From Rhizobium herbae (GTDB lineage: Bacteria > Pseudomonadota > Alphaproteobacteria > Rhizobiales > Rhizobiaceae), in the NCBI RefSeq assembly GCF_017873135.1, contig NZ_JAGGJV010000001.1:434001-498000 (forward strand): a stretch of 64,000 nt of DNA, given 5' to 3'. Shown in pieces: positions 57,643 through 64,000 of this stretch. The notes under the pieces were generated by a model. That model worked only from the letters and a program-made list of their open reading frames with translations, was not told where the DNA came from and searched no databases. A program made the position numbers and the translations under genes. How positions within the stretch are numbered: position 1 is the stretch's first letter; the number at the start of each line of letters is the position of its first letter.

Positions 57643-58502
57643 GCCGAGTGCTCCTCGTTCTTCTTCTCATCCGTCCGGTACCAGCCGGTAATAATCGAGC
57701 GCATTTCATTCAAAGGCCCGGCCGCCAGAACCATGAAGATATGGATCAGGAAGAACGCCACCAGCGCGGCCATACAGAGAAAATGGATGGTTCGCGCCGT
57801 CTGCCGCCCGCCGAAAATGTCGAGCAACCACGGCCAGGCGGCATTCATGCCCGGTGACATGGTCAGCCCCGTCAAGATGATCAGCGGAAAGATCACCAGC
57901 AGAACACCGGCATAGGCGAGCTTCTGAAGGCCGTTGTAGCGGCCGTCATGATGGAAACGAAAGCGCAGATGATCGGCGATGCTCTGCGGCAAGGCCCTGA
58001 TATCGGCCATCGAGGGAAGAATGTCGCGCTTGAGGTGACCGCTGATCAGGCTGCTGGCAAACCAGATCAGAAAGGCGGCAACGAAGAACCAGGCAAAGAA
58101 AAAATGGATGACGCGTCCAGTCGACAGATCCTGATAGGAGGGCAGCGTCGCCCAGGCGGGAAAGCCGCGATAGGACGGATTGTCGGCCGGTCCGCTCATG
58201 CCGAAGACGCCGGTCGTATCGAAACTGCGGCCGAAAACGGTGGTATAGCCGCTGACGGTGCCGTCATTGGCCTGCATCGCCTTCATGGATAGCACGCTGT
58301 TTTCGAACTCAAAGCCCGATTGCTTGCCGATATAAAGCTCCGGATGGGCGTTGAAGATCTGCAACCCGCTCAAGAGCAGGAAGAACAGGGCAATCGCCCA
58401 GGTCCAGTGGGTGATGCGCGTGGCGATCCGGTGCCGGTAGATTACTCTGCCCTCGTCGGATGTTGGCGCATGACGTGATTCGATGTCGTCAATGATGGTC
58501 AT
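57639..58502 (-). CDS. Cytochrome b561-like membrane electron carrier
   Basis: A 287-residue inner-membrane cytochrome b. About four transmembrane segments: THWTWAIALFFLLLSGLQIF (first heme histidine), IHFFFAWFFVAAFLIWFAS, YAGVLLVIFPLIILTGL and IHFLCMAALVAFFLIHIFMVL (two further heme histidines). The large periplasmic loop between the first and second segments is unusual in size. Its stop overlaps the oxidoreductase start (ATGA), so the pair is likely an electron transfer unit from the quinol pool to the molybdoenzyme. Confidence 0.88.
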   Translation of the reverse strand: MTIIDDIESRHAPTSDEGRVIYRHRIATRITHWTWAIALFFLLLSGLQIFNAHPELYIGKQSGFEFENSVLSMKAMQANDGTVSGYTTVFGRSFDTTGVFGMSGPADNPSYRGFPAWATLPSYQDLSTGRVIHFFFAWFFVAAFLIWFASSLISGHLKRDILPSMADIRALPQSIADHLRFRFHHDGRYNGLQKLAYAGVLLVIFPLIILTGLTMSPGMNAAWPWLLDIFGGRQTARTIHFLCMAALVAFFLIHIFMVLAAGPLNEMRSIITGWYRTDEKKNEEHSA

Positions 58503-58703
58503 TGCGAGCCTCCCTTATATGCGCAACTACGTAACAAACCGCGCGCCGGTTTCAACGCAACTCCTCTCACCTGCGCGCACATCACAGTGATGCCGGCGTG
58601 AAAGGTCAATGATTTCCACTGATTTCGACCACCCCCGGAATGCCGGATGAAACATTTCGTGAGTATGCGAACAGGCACCTGGAATGTCGCAAGCAACGCT
58701 CCA

Positions 58704-58711
58704 TTAACCAT
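58704..58711 (+). promoter_or_regulatory. CtrA-like half-site before the secreted protein gene
   Basis: TTAACCAT, the half-site form recognised in Sinorhizobium CtrA work, lies 53 bases before the next start codon in the TTAACCATTTAAG context. A single half-site is weak evidence. Confidence 0.3.
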
Positions 58712-58763
58712 TTAAGTGCAAATGTAACCTCACATTCCCGACATCGACCCTCAAGGATCGTTC

Positions 58764-59315
58764 ATGTTTTCGCGCCCTTCTTTGATCGCCCGCGGTACTG
58801 CCGCAGCCACACTCGCAGCTCTGACCTGCGCAGCCTCTCCGGCGTTTTCGGGCGGCAACGACAAGGCGTTTTTCGAACAGGTTTCCGGCCAGTGGAAAGG
58901 CCCGGGCGAAATCGTCGCGGGCAAGTACAAGGGCACGAAATTCACCTGCGACCTGACCGGCGAGCCCTCAGAGGGCGCCTCTGCCGGTATCAAGCTCGAT
59001 GGTTTCTGCCGCGTCGGCGTCTTCAAACAGCCGATGTCCGCCGTCATCACCCAGGCAGGCAAGAGCTACAGCGGCAAGTTCCTCGATGGCGCCAACGGCA
59101 AGGGCCTCGACATCGTGTCGGGAAATGTCGCCAAGGACAAGGTGGTCGTCGGCATCAATCGCAAGAAGCTGAACGGCGCGATGATCGCCCGGCTTCAGGA
59201 TCAATCCACGTTGAACATCACCATCTCGGTGAAGGTGGAAGATACCATGGTTCCGGTGATCGGCGTCAGCCTCAGCCGCCAGGTCGACACCATGGCGGTC
59301 GGCTCGATCAAGTAG
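58764..59315 (+). CDS. Conserved secreted protein, function unknown
   Basis: A 183-residue exported protein with a signal peptide ending ASPAFSGG (SLIARGTAAATLAALTCA). The mature part FFEQVSGQWKGPGEIVAGKYKG begins a lipocalin-like beta-rich domain with two cysteines (FTCDLTGEP, DGFCRVG), which may form a disulphide. It is a family seen in Rhizobiales without assigned function. CAAGGATC precedes the ATG. It ends at its own terminator and faces folK. Confidence 0.8.
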   Translation: MFSRPSLIARGTAAATLAALTCAASPAFSGGNDKAFFEQVSGQWKGPGEIVAGKYKGTKFTCDLTGEPSEGASAGIKLDGFCRVGVFKQPMSAVITQAGKSYSGKFLDGANGKGLDIVSGNVAKDKVVVGINRKKLNGAMIARLQDQSTLNITISVKVEDTMVPVIGVSLSRQVDTMAVGSIK

Positions 59316-59339
59316 GTATTGCCTGCTGCATGAATTCAG

Positions 59340-59364
59340 AGAGCCGGGTTATCCGGCTCTTTTG
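59340..59364 (+). terminator. Terminator after the secreted protein gene
   Basis: Perfect 8-bp stem AGAGCCGG/CCGGCTCT with a five-base loop and a TTTTG tail, 25 bases after the stop. Confidence 0.8.
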
Positions 59365-59367
59365 CGT

Positions 59368-59892
59368 TCAGGGCACCAACTTCGGGCTATGCCGCCACCA
59401 GTCGCGACGTGGATCGGCGACTTCTATACCCGCGACATCCGCATCCTTGAGCCATTCCGCAATCATCCGGCCGGAAACGACAAGATCCGGCGCGAAATCG
59501 GCGAGCGGCATCAGAACGAAGCCGCGTTCCGTCATGCGGGGATGCGGTATTTCCAGCGACTGTGAATGCTGCTTCAGGTCATCATAGGTCAGCACATCGA
59601 TATCGATCGTGCGGGGGCCCCAGCGCTCGATCCGCTCCCGTTTCATCTGGCGTTCGATCGACAGACACGCATCGAGCAAGTCGTCCGGAGACAGCGATGT
59701 CCGCACGGCAGCGCAGGCATTGAAGAACCAGGCCTGGTCGGTCTTTCCCCAGGGCGGCGTGCGGTAGAGCTTCGAGACATCCGTGACCGAGCAGTCCCGC
59801 CGGGCGTCGAGAAGCATCAGCGCACGCGCCATCGATGCGGCGGGATCGCCGATATTGCCGCCAAGGCCAAGCGTCGCCAGTTGCGGTTCCAT
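59368..59892 (-). CDS. folK: 2-amino-4-hydroxy-6-hydroxymethyldihydropteridine pyrophosphokinase
   Basis: A 174-residue HPPK, transferring pyrophosphate from ATP to the pterin in folate synthesis. Seen are ATLGLGGNIGDP at the N-terminus, LYRTPPWGKTDQAWFFNACA, RWGPRTIDIDVLTYDD with the metal-binding aspartates, and IPHPRMTERGFVLMPLADFAP. ATG at MEPQLA lies one base after the folB stop. Last gene of folP-folB-folK. Confidence 0.95.
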   Translation of the reverse strand: MEPQLATLGLGGNIGDPAASMARALMLLDARRDCSVTDVSKLYRTPPWGKTDQAWFFNACAAVRTSLSPDDLLDACLSIERQMKRERIERWGPRTIDIDVLTYDDLKQHSQSLEIPHPRMTERGFVLMPLADFAPDLVVSGRMIAEWLKDADVAGIEVADPRRDWWRHSPKLVP

Positions 59893-59893
59893 C

Positions 59894-60262
59894 TCAGGCA
59901 AAATGCTCGACCGTCACCTGGACATAGTCAAGCACGCCGGGAACTGGGGCATTCGGCTTGCGGATCGATATTTTCGCACGGCGAACCTGCGGAAAAACCG
60001 AACAAAGCGTGGTCGCCACCTCCAGCGCCAGCGCCTCGATCAGGTAGCGTCTCCGGCCGGTGATGATCTTCTCGATCTCAGTGAAGGCGATGCCGTAATG
60101 CACTGTATCGTTGATGGAATCCTCCACCAGTGCCGTGCCCTGTTCGACATCCAGCTCCGCATCGACGAAGAACCGCTGCCCGAGAAACTCCTCTTCGTCA
60201 TGCACGCCGTGGCGGGCGAAGAAGGCACAGTTCTTGAGGGTGATCGTGTAGATCGCTTTCAT
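59894..60262 (-). CDS. folB: Dihydroneopterin aldolase
   Basis: A 122-residue FolB: IYTITLKNCAFFARHGVHDEEEF begins the fold, and GQRFFVDAELDVEQGTALVEDS, VHYGIAFTEIEKI and RRAKISIRKPNAPVPGVLDYVQV follow. It converts dihydroneopterin to the hydroxymethyl pterin used by folK. Its ATG overlaps the folP stop by four bases. Confidence 0.95.
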   Translation of the reverse strand: MKAIYTITLKNCAFFARHGVHDEEEFLGQRFFVDAELDVEQGTALVEDSINDTVHYGIAFTEIEKIITGRRRYLIEALALEVATTLCSVFPQVRRAKISIRKPNAPVPGVLDYVQVTVEHFA

Positions 60263-61143
60263 GGTCGATTTTCCTTCCCATGCTGTCCCGTCGCATGCAT
60301 TTTTGAGGCGAGCATAGCATCCGCCACCAGAAGCGCATCCCTGTTGATTGCGACATTGTGTACCCGGAAAACCGCAGCCCCTGCCATTCTGAGCAATGCG
60401 GTCGTCGCAGCCGTGCCGGCATCCCTCTGCTGCGCCTCGCGACCGGTGATGGCGCCGATGAAGCGCTTTCGAGATGTGCCGGCCAAAAGCGGCAGCCCAA
60501 AATCGAACAACTCGTCGAACCGCGCCATCAGCGCGACATTCTCGTCGGTGTCCTTGGCAAAACCGAAGCCCGGATCGAGAACCATCCGATCCCGTTGAAC
60601 ACCGGCCGCCGCCGCGATTTCCAGAGACCGATCAAGGAAATGATACTGGTCGCGCACGACATCGGCGAGCTTTTCGCGGTCGCGGCCCGTATGCATGATG
60701 CAGAGACCTGCCCCGACCGCTGCCGCCACGCCGGCAAGATCGGGCTCGCGCTGCAGGCCGTGCACGTCGTTGACGATATGCGCGCCGGCGGCAATCGCGA
60801 GCCTTGCGGTCTCTGCCCGGTATGTATCGATAGAAATGATCGCATCGGTCTGCCGGGCCAGCGCCGAGATGACGGGCAGCACACGGTCCTGCTCCCGGGC
60901 GGCGGTGACCTCAGCAGCGCCCGGTCTGGTCGACTCGCCGCCAATATCGAGGATCACGGCACCATCTTCCAGACAGCGCATTGCCTGGGATACCGCAGCC
61001 TCGGTTTCGTTGTAGATGCCCCCGTCGGAAAACGAATCCGGCGTCACATTGATGATCGCCATCAACAATCCCCTGGGCCCGAGTGTCAGCGTCCGACCAT
61101 GTGCCAACATCCATTCAAAGGGCTGGAAAGGATCGATCGTCAT
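60259..61143 (-). CDS. folP: Dihydropteroate synthase
   Basis: A 294-residue TIM-barrel enzyme joining the pterin and p-aminobenzoate, the sulphonamide target. Motifs are IINVTPDSFSDGG, DIGGESTRPGAAEV, IISIDTYRAETA, IVNDVHGLQRE (here HGLQRE in place of SGG), LDPGFGFAKDTDEN, LAGTSRKRFIG and FRVHNV. First gene of the folP-folB-folK operon. Confidence 0.95.
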   Translation of the reverse strand: MTIDPFQPFEWMLAHGRTLTLGPRGLLMAIINVTPDSFSDGGIYNETEAAVSQAMRCLEDGAVILDIGGESTRPGAAEVTAAREQDRVLPVISALARQTDAIISIDTYRAETARLAIAAGAHIVNDVHGLQREPDLAGVAAAVGAGLCIMHTGRDREKLADVVRDQYHFLDRSLEIAAAAGVQRDRMVLDPGFGFAKDTDENVALMARFDELFDFGLPLLAGTSRKRFIGAITGREAQQRDAGTAATTALLRMAGAAVFRVHNVAINRDALLVADAMLASKMHATGQHGKENRP

Positions 61144-61347
61144 GTTTCACCCCTTTCTCGCGCCCTGCATACCGACCGGATTGAGCTTCCAAGTCGACCG
61201 AAGTCAGACGCAAACTGTCTTTGCCGCAAATGCCCGAAATACATTGTGTTTTCCGGTTTGCCTGGAGCTGTTGCCTATTTGCTGTTGCGCTCTGGCTGGC
61301 TATGCCCCAAGCTCAGATGAAGTTCAACTGCCGAGATCTGTAAACAT

Positions 61348-61971
61348 ATGCCGACTGGCCGCATTTCATTCGCCGCGCTTTTGATAGCGAGCATCGTGGC
61401 GAGCCATTCCTCTACAGCCTATGCCGAAACCGTCGTGAACAAGAGTATCACCTATTTTTCGGTGGGCGGCCGTACGGCCGAGGAACTGGACAAGGCGTTG
61501 TCCGAAAACGGCCCGTTGATGAAGGGGACCGGCGCGCGTCACCCCGGTGCCACCAGGATCAGGTTCGGCGGCACGGTGACCTATGTGAAACATGGCGATC
61601 GCTGCGCCGTCGGCAGTGCCAAGGTTACGCTCAGCACCCGGCTCATCCTGCCGCGCTGGAAAAACCGCAGGAAGGCCAGCCGGGATCTGGGACTCGTCTG
61701 GGACACCCTGTCGAGCGACATAAAGCGCCATGAGGAGCGCCACGCCGAAATCGCCCGCAATCATGCCCGCAAGCTGGAAAGAGATTTCCTCGCGCTGAAG
61801 CCCGAGCCTGACTGCGAACGCATGCAGGCGCGCGTGGCACGATTGAGCGAAACCGCCATCGAGGATCATGACCGCGACCAGGCCCGTTTCGACAAGATGG
61901 AAGCGGCCAATTTCGACCGCCGCATGATCCGGCTGCTGCAGTATCGGCTCGATGCGATGACAAAGCGCTGA
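61348..61971 (+). CDS. DUF922 putative zinc-dependent protease
   Basis: A 207-residue exported protein with a signal peptide (SFAALLIASIVASHSSTAYA, before ETVVNKSITYF). The zinc-site motif is KRHEERHAEIARNHARKLER, i.e. HEERH in HExxH form, with upstream DRCAVGSAKVTLSTRLILPRW. These are the marks of DUF922, a predicted periplasmic metalloprotease family. The substrate is unknown. It is divergent from the fol operon. Confidence 0.85.
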   Translation: MPTGRISFAALLIASIVASHSSTAYAETVVNKSITYFSVGGRTAEELDKALSENGPLMKGTGARHPGATRIRFGGTVTYVKHGDRCAVGSAKVTLSTRLILPRWKNRRKASRDLGLVWDTLSSDIKRHEERHAEIARNHARKLERDFLALKPEPDCERMQARVARLSETAIEDHDRDQARFDKMEAANFDRRMIRLLQYRLDAMTKR

Positions 61972-62229
61972 ACCGTGCCCTCACGCCCCCGTCGAATCGA
62001 CCCGCAAAAACCGCGAAATATCAATTGCAAGACTTGCGCGAAGCTTGCGCATCAACAGCATCTTATTGGTGATTTCTAGCGATACAACAGCATCGGCAGA
62101 TGAGGTACAGTGCAAGCATAGGGTAAAGACAGGAAGACAAGCCTTCTTCGCCTCAGTCCGGATATATCAGATATGCATCCATGATGGACGTATCAGACCG
62201 GAAGTATTGTTTCGCGCTTGACTGTCTCG

Positions 62230-62377
62230 TTCCGGATGATGTTCGACCGGCCGAAGCTCCCGCGCGTTGTTGCGTTCTCCTGGCGTATCCTTATGCAGCA
62301 GATGTTCCCTCCCTCATCTGCATGCGATGCGCCCTCCTAGCCCCGCTCGTCGATCGCGACTGGCGGGGCTTTTTTTA
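62230..62377 (+). ncRNA. Probable trans-acting small RNA with anti-SD loop
   Basis: The core is a perfect 7-bp hairpin GCAGATG/CATCTGC (62,298-62,321) with the loop TTCCCTCCCT, a CU-rich sequence able to pair with Shine-Dalgarno regions. A second CU-rich stretch, GCCCTCCTAG, lies just before a rho-independent terminator. This layout of exposed CCUCC-type loops plus a terminator recalls the cuckoo and alpha-r sRNAs of alphaproteobacteria. The 5' end is a guess: a CTTGAC -35-like box lies just upstream, but no good -10 was found. The RNA is inferred only. Confidence 0.5.
62339..62377 (+). terminator. Rho-independent terminator of the sRNA candidate
   Basis: Perfect 8-bp stem AGCCCCGC/GCGGGGCT with a 16-base loop and a seven-T tail. 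No protein gene on the plus strand ends within 360 bases upstream, so it must serve a non-coding transcript or a very long 3' UTR. Confidence 0.88.
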
Positions 62378-62400
62378 CAAATGGGCAGCAACAGCAGAAT

Positions 62401-62721
62401 TCAGGCCTGACGCTCGGGAACATGAACGACAAGCCCATCCAGGCGGTCGCTCATCTTGATCTGACAGGACAGCCGCGATGTCGGCTTCACGTCATAGGCG
62501 AAATCGAGCATATCCTCTTCCATCGCCTCCGGTGCTCCCACTGTCGCCGACCATGCCTCGTCCACGTAGACATGACAGGTCGCACACGCACAGGCGCCGC
62601 CACATTCGGCTTCGACGCCGGGAACCGAGTTGCGCACGGCATTTTCCATGACAGTCGAACCGTTTTGAACGTCGAAGTCGTACGGCGTGCCGTCAAAGGC
62701 GATGATGGTCAGTTTTGGCAT
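62401..62721 (-). CDS. 2Fe-2S ferredoxin (adrenodoxin type)
   Basis: A 106-residue ferredoxin. [20 protein letters not shown] begins the fold. The cluster ligands are in [15 protein letters not shown] (C-x5-C-x2-C) and RLSCQIKM (fourth Cys). It ends VHVPERQA. It carries electrons to partner enzymes, such as cytochromes P450 or cluster assembly. GGAAAAA precedes the ATG of MPKLTII. Upstream on the same strand, 221 bases away, is an Hpt gene. Confidence 0.95.
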   Translation of the reverse strand: MPKLTIIAFDGTPYDFDVQNGSTVMENAVRNSVPGVEAECGGACACATCHVYVDEAWSATVGAPEAMEEDMLDFAYDVKPTSRLSCQIKMSDRLDGLVVHVPERQA

Positions 62722-62942
62722 TATTTTTCCGGATGCTTGGCGTTGCTGTCTGCATGCCGCAAGAACAACCACGCCGCCCCGAAACAGGGCGGCGGCGGAA
62801 CGCGGCAAATTCATCCGATTTCTTCCAACAATTCCCATCGCCAGTCAACACGGCGAACCATGGCAACTGCCGACCCGCCCAGCGCCCCTTCATCGCCAAG
62901 GGTTATCCGTGTGAGGAACCGGTCCGCGGATGGCAATAGAGA

Positions 62943-63311
62943 CTACCGGCAAAGCTTCAGGATGAACAACTCCGCCTCGAGTACAGCCGCGCCGAGAGCA
63001 GCAAGACTGCCGGCATCCTGCGGCGCAGCCTCGACCGCGCCAGCGGTCTCCGCCACACCGAAAGCGCCAACGGCAAGAGCAGCACCCTTCAGACGGTGCG
63101 CGGTTGCCAGCCTGATATCGGCGCTGTCGGATGACAGGTCCTTCATCAGCTGCCGGGTCTGGCGCGCAAACATCTGAAGCACTTCGATTTCGAGGAGCTT
63201 GTCGCCCATCGTCTGTGTCGCGAGGTGAACGAGATCGATGGGCCTCGACTTCGAAGGACATGCCCCCCCGAAATTGTCGGGTGCTTCGAATGCGATCTTG
63301 AGAGCCGCCAT
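62943..63311 (-). CDS. Hpt domain protein
   Basis: A 122-residue histidine phosphotransfer domain. The phosphorylated histidine is in TAHRLKGAALAVGAFGV, and a helical bundle surrounds it (LVHLATQTMGDKLLEIEVLQ, MFARQTRQLMKDLSS). It could receive phosphate from a hybrid kinase; CckA in this window is one hybrid kinase but normally works with ChpT, which has a different fold. AAGGACA lies upstream of the chosen ATG. The frame continues 29 codons upstream without signal. Confidence 0.85.
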   Translation of the reverse strand: MAALKIAFEAPDNFGGACPSKSRPIDLVHLATQTMGDKLLEIEVLQMFARQTRQLMKDLSSDSADIRLATAHRLKGAALAVGAFGVAETAGAVEAAPQDAGSLAALGAAVLEAELFILKLCR

Positions 63312-63586
63312 GTGCCAATGTCCTTGTTGTGTTTTTTTCTGACGCACCGGCTCGCAACCGGTCGTCTCGTTTTTTCTATATCCGCTCTTCCATGACACTC
63401 CGATTGCCGGAAATTGTCTGCAAGTGCTTGATCCGTCTGCCTACTATATGGCTCGAGGATGGCGCGGGCGTTGTGATCCCCATGCCTTTTCCAGCCGTCA
63501 TTTCGCTTGTCTCTGCCGACCATTAGGCCGGAGCGGCGCTGCTATCTGATTAAAACGCGGCACAATGAGGGCAGCTTTCGCTCAGC

Positions 63587-63693
63587 ATGGTTAACGGTCG
63601 TTAAACCGCCTGATTCCAAGGGTTTCTGGGGAAAATAGAGCCGTTTTCCATTAAGAACTTGTTAGCATTTTAACGAATGCCGGGGGGCGTTAA
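63587..63693. promoter_or_regulatory. Cluster of CtrA-like TTAA boxes
   Basis: TTAA words occur repeatedly: the reverse of TTAACCAT (63,587-63,594), TTAA-N6-TTAA (63,591-63,604), TTAA-N7-TTAG (63,651-63,665), and single TTAAs at 63,670 and 63,690. TTAA-N7-TTAA is the CtrA consensus, and TTAACCAT its half-site. The cluster lies about 280-390 bases before the next plus-strand start. It may be the control region of the gene leaving the window. Confidence 0.4.
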
Positions 63694-63973
63694 TTGTAAG
63701 AAACCGGTGAATGTGTCACTACGGTACGTTGAGGGATATGTTTAAGCCTTTAGGTGCAAACAGTCCTGACGGAAAACTGCATGGAATGAAGCACCTACGG
63801 GTCTCTGTGCGTTGTCCGTCGGTGCGTGGTTGAAATGGGTGCGTGTCAGGGTTTTGCGTAGATGTGATACGCATATCCTGCTGTCACCGTCCGAGTTTCG
63901 GAGGTGTTCCCAATGCAGGCGGTGTTGCGGAGGGTCCTTTCGAAAGGACAGTTTGGTAACGAGGCGTATCCGC
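63694..63973 (+). other. Long structured leader before the edge gene
   Basis: About 280 bases with several inverted repeats: GCACC-T-ACGG/CCGT-C-GGTGC (63,791-63,825), GCGTA/TACGC (63,856-63,872), CACC-CCGA/TCGG-GGTG (63,885-63,906) and the perfect palindrome GTCCTTTC/GAAAGGAC (63,934-63,949), 24 bases before the start. A 31-codon frame at 63,738 with GAGGG upstream (MFKPLGANSPDG) might be a leader peptide. Confidence 0.35.
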
Positions 63974-64000
63974 ATGGCGACGAATAAAAGCAACGAGTCG
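63974..64000 (+). CDS. Start of an unidentified gene at the window edge
   Basis: Nine codons are visible: MATNKSNES. GAGG lies about 11 bases upstream. The product cannot be identified from this much. The long structured leader and the CtrA-like boxes before it suggest a regulated gene. Confidence 0.35.

Larger units (their letters stand above)
61972..62400 (+). other. Gene-free region carrying a probable sRNA
   Basis: About 429 bases between the DUF922 gene and the ferredoxin gene. The first 230 bases show nothing clear beyond a CTTGAC box at 62,217-62,222. The last 150 contain a CU-rich hairpin and a strong terminator, described separately. A short open frame across it is not credible because it runs through the terminator. 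Confidence 0.6.

Noticed and set aside
62181-62459. A 92-codon plus-strand frame
   Set aside because: It runs through the strong terminator and into the end of the ferredoxin gene; the translation has no domain. An sRNA explains the region better.

Overview
The window is about 64 kb of ordinary chromosome from an alphaproteobacterium of the Rhizobiaceae (Rhizobium/Agrobacterium/Sinorhizobium type). The evidence is high GC with strong C/G third positions, the purC-purS-purQ ... purL-bolA-grxD order, a CckA cell-cycle kinase, an F1-ATPase zeta inhibitor, a mannosylfructose-type glycosyltransferase/phosphatase pair as known from Agrobacterium, DUF1127 and DUF2259 proteins, and a recA operator of the Rhizobium TTG-N11-CAA kind. 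The species cannot be fixed from sequence alone. No tRNA, rRNA, intact insertion sequence, prophage or CRISPR array was seen.

Layout. 1-9.5 kb: a MoxR ATPase/VWA pair, flavin reductase, a periplasmic binding protein with a P1 peptidase, rpe with two small envelope genes, purB, a PilZ protein, a DUF2189 membrane protein and a small hydrolase. 9.5-13.7 kb: a three-PAS GGDEF-EAL protein, an AT-rich patch with a methyltransferase, and the ATPase zeta subunit. 13.9-22.2 kb: the purine block purC-purS-(85 aa)-purQ, split from purL-bolA-(73 aa)-grxD by a lipoprotein, an ArsC-like protein, a DUF1127 protein and a MocR regulator with two visible operators. 22.2-28.7 kb: tandem Bcr/CflA exporters behind a hairpin-rich leader, an inositol-monophosphatase-like enzyme, ttcA, glsA and rpsD. 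29-36.5 kb: a DNase I-fold protein, a HerA-like ATPase, an AT-rich immunity-type gene next to a diverged fragment of that ATPase gene, a broken beta-carbonic anhydrase, murI, trmJ and two related secreted proteins. 36.6-48.5 kb: icd, the mannosylfructose pair, an AraC/GyrI regulator, alaS, recA, psuK-psuG and ddl. 48.7-53.2 kb: cckA, a FliO-like gene and dksA. 53.6-64 kb: a SixA-type phosphatase, a YcjX/YcjF pair, a molybdo-oxidoreductase with its cytochrome b, the folP-folB-folK operon, a DUF922 protease, a probable small RNA, a ferredoxin, an Hpt protein, and a structured leader in front of a gene that runs off the edge.

Most genes are housekeeping: purine synthesis (purB, C, S, Q, L), folate synthesis (folP, B, K), cell wall (murI, ddl), translation and tRNA modification (alaS, rpsD, ttcA, trmJ), central carbon metabolism (icd, rpe), and DNA repair and cell cycle (recA, cckA). 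Operons are compact, with many four-base ATGA overlaps.

The least explained parts are these: (i) a probable trans-acting sRNA ending near 62,377 with a CU-rich anti-Shine-Dalgarno loop; (ii) the 31.8-33.5 kb plastic zone with an orphan immunity-like gene, a 69-bp fragment of the neighbouring ATPase gene and a carbonic anhydrase with a frameshift, a stop and a lost zinc-ligand histidine; (iii) two inverted-repeat operators at the MocR gene, one containing its start codon; (iv) a chain of hairpins before the drug exporters; (v) CtrA-like boxes followed by a hairpin-rich leader at the right edge; and (vi) a hairpin whose outermost base pairs are the stop codons of two convergent genes. No wholly new multi-gene system is evident.
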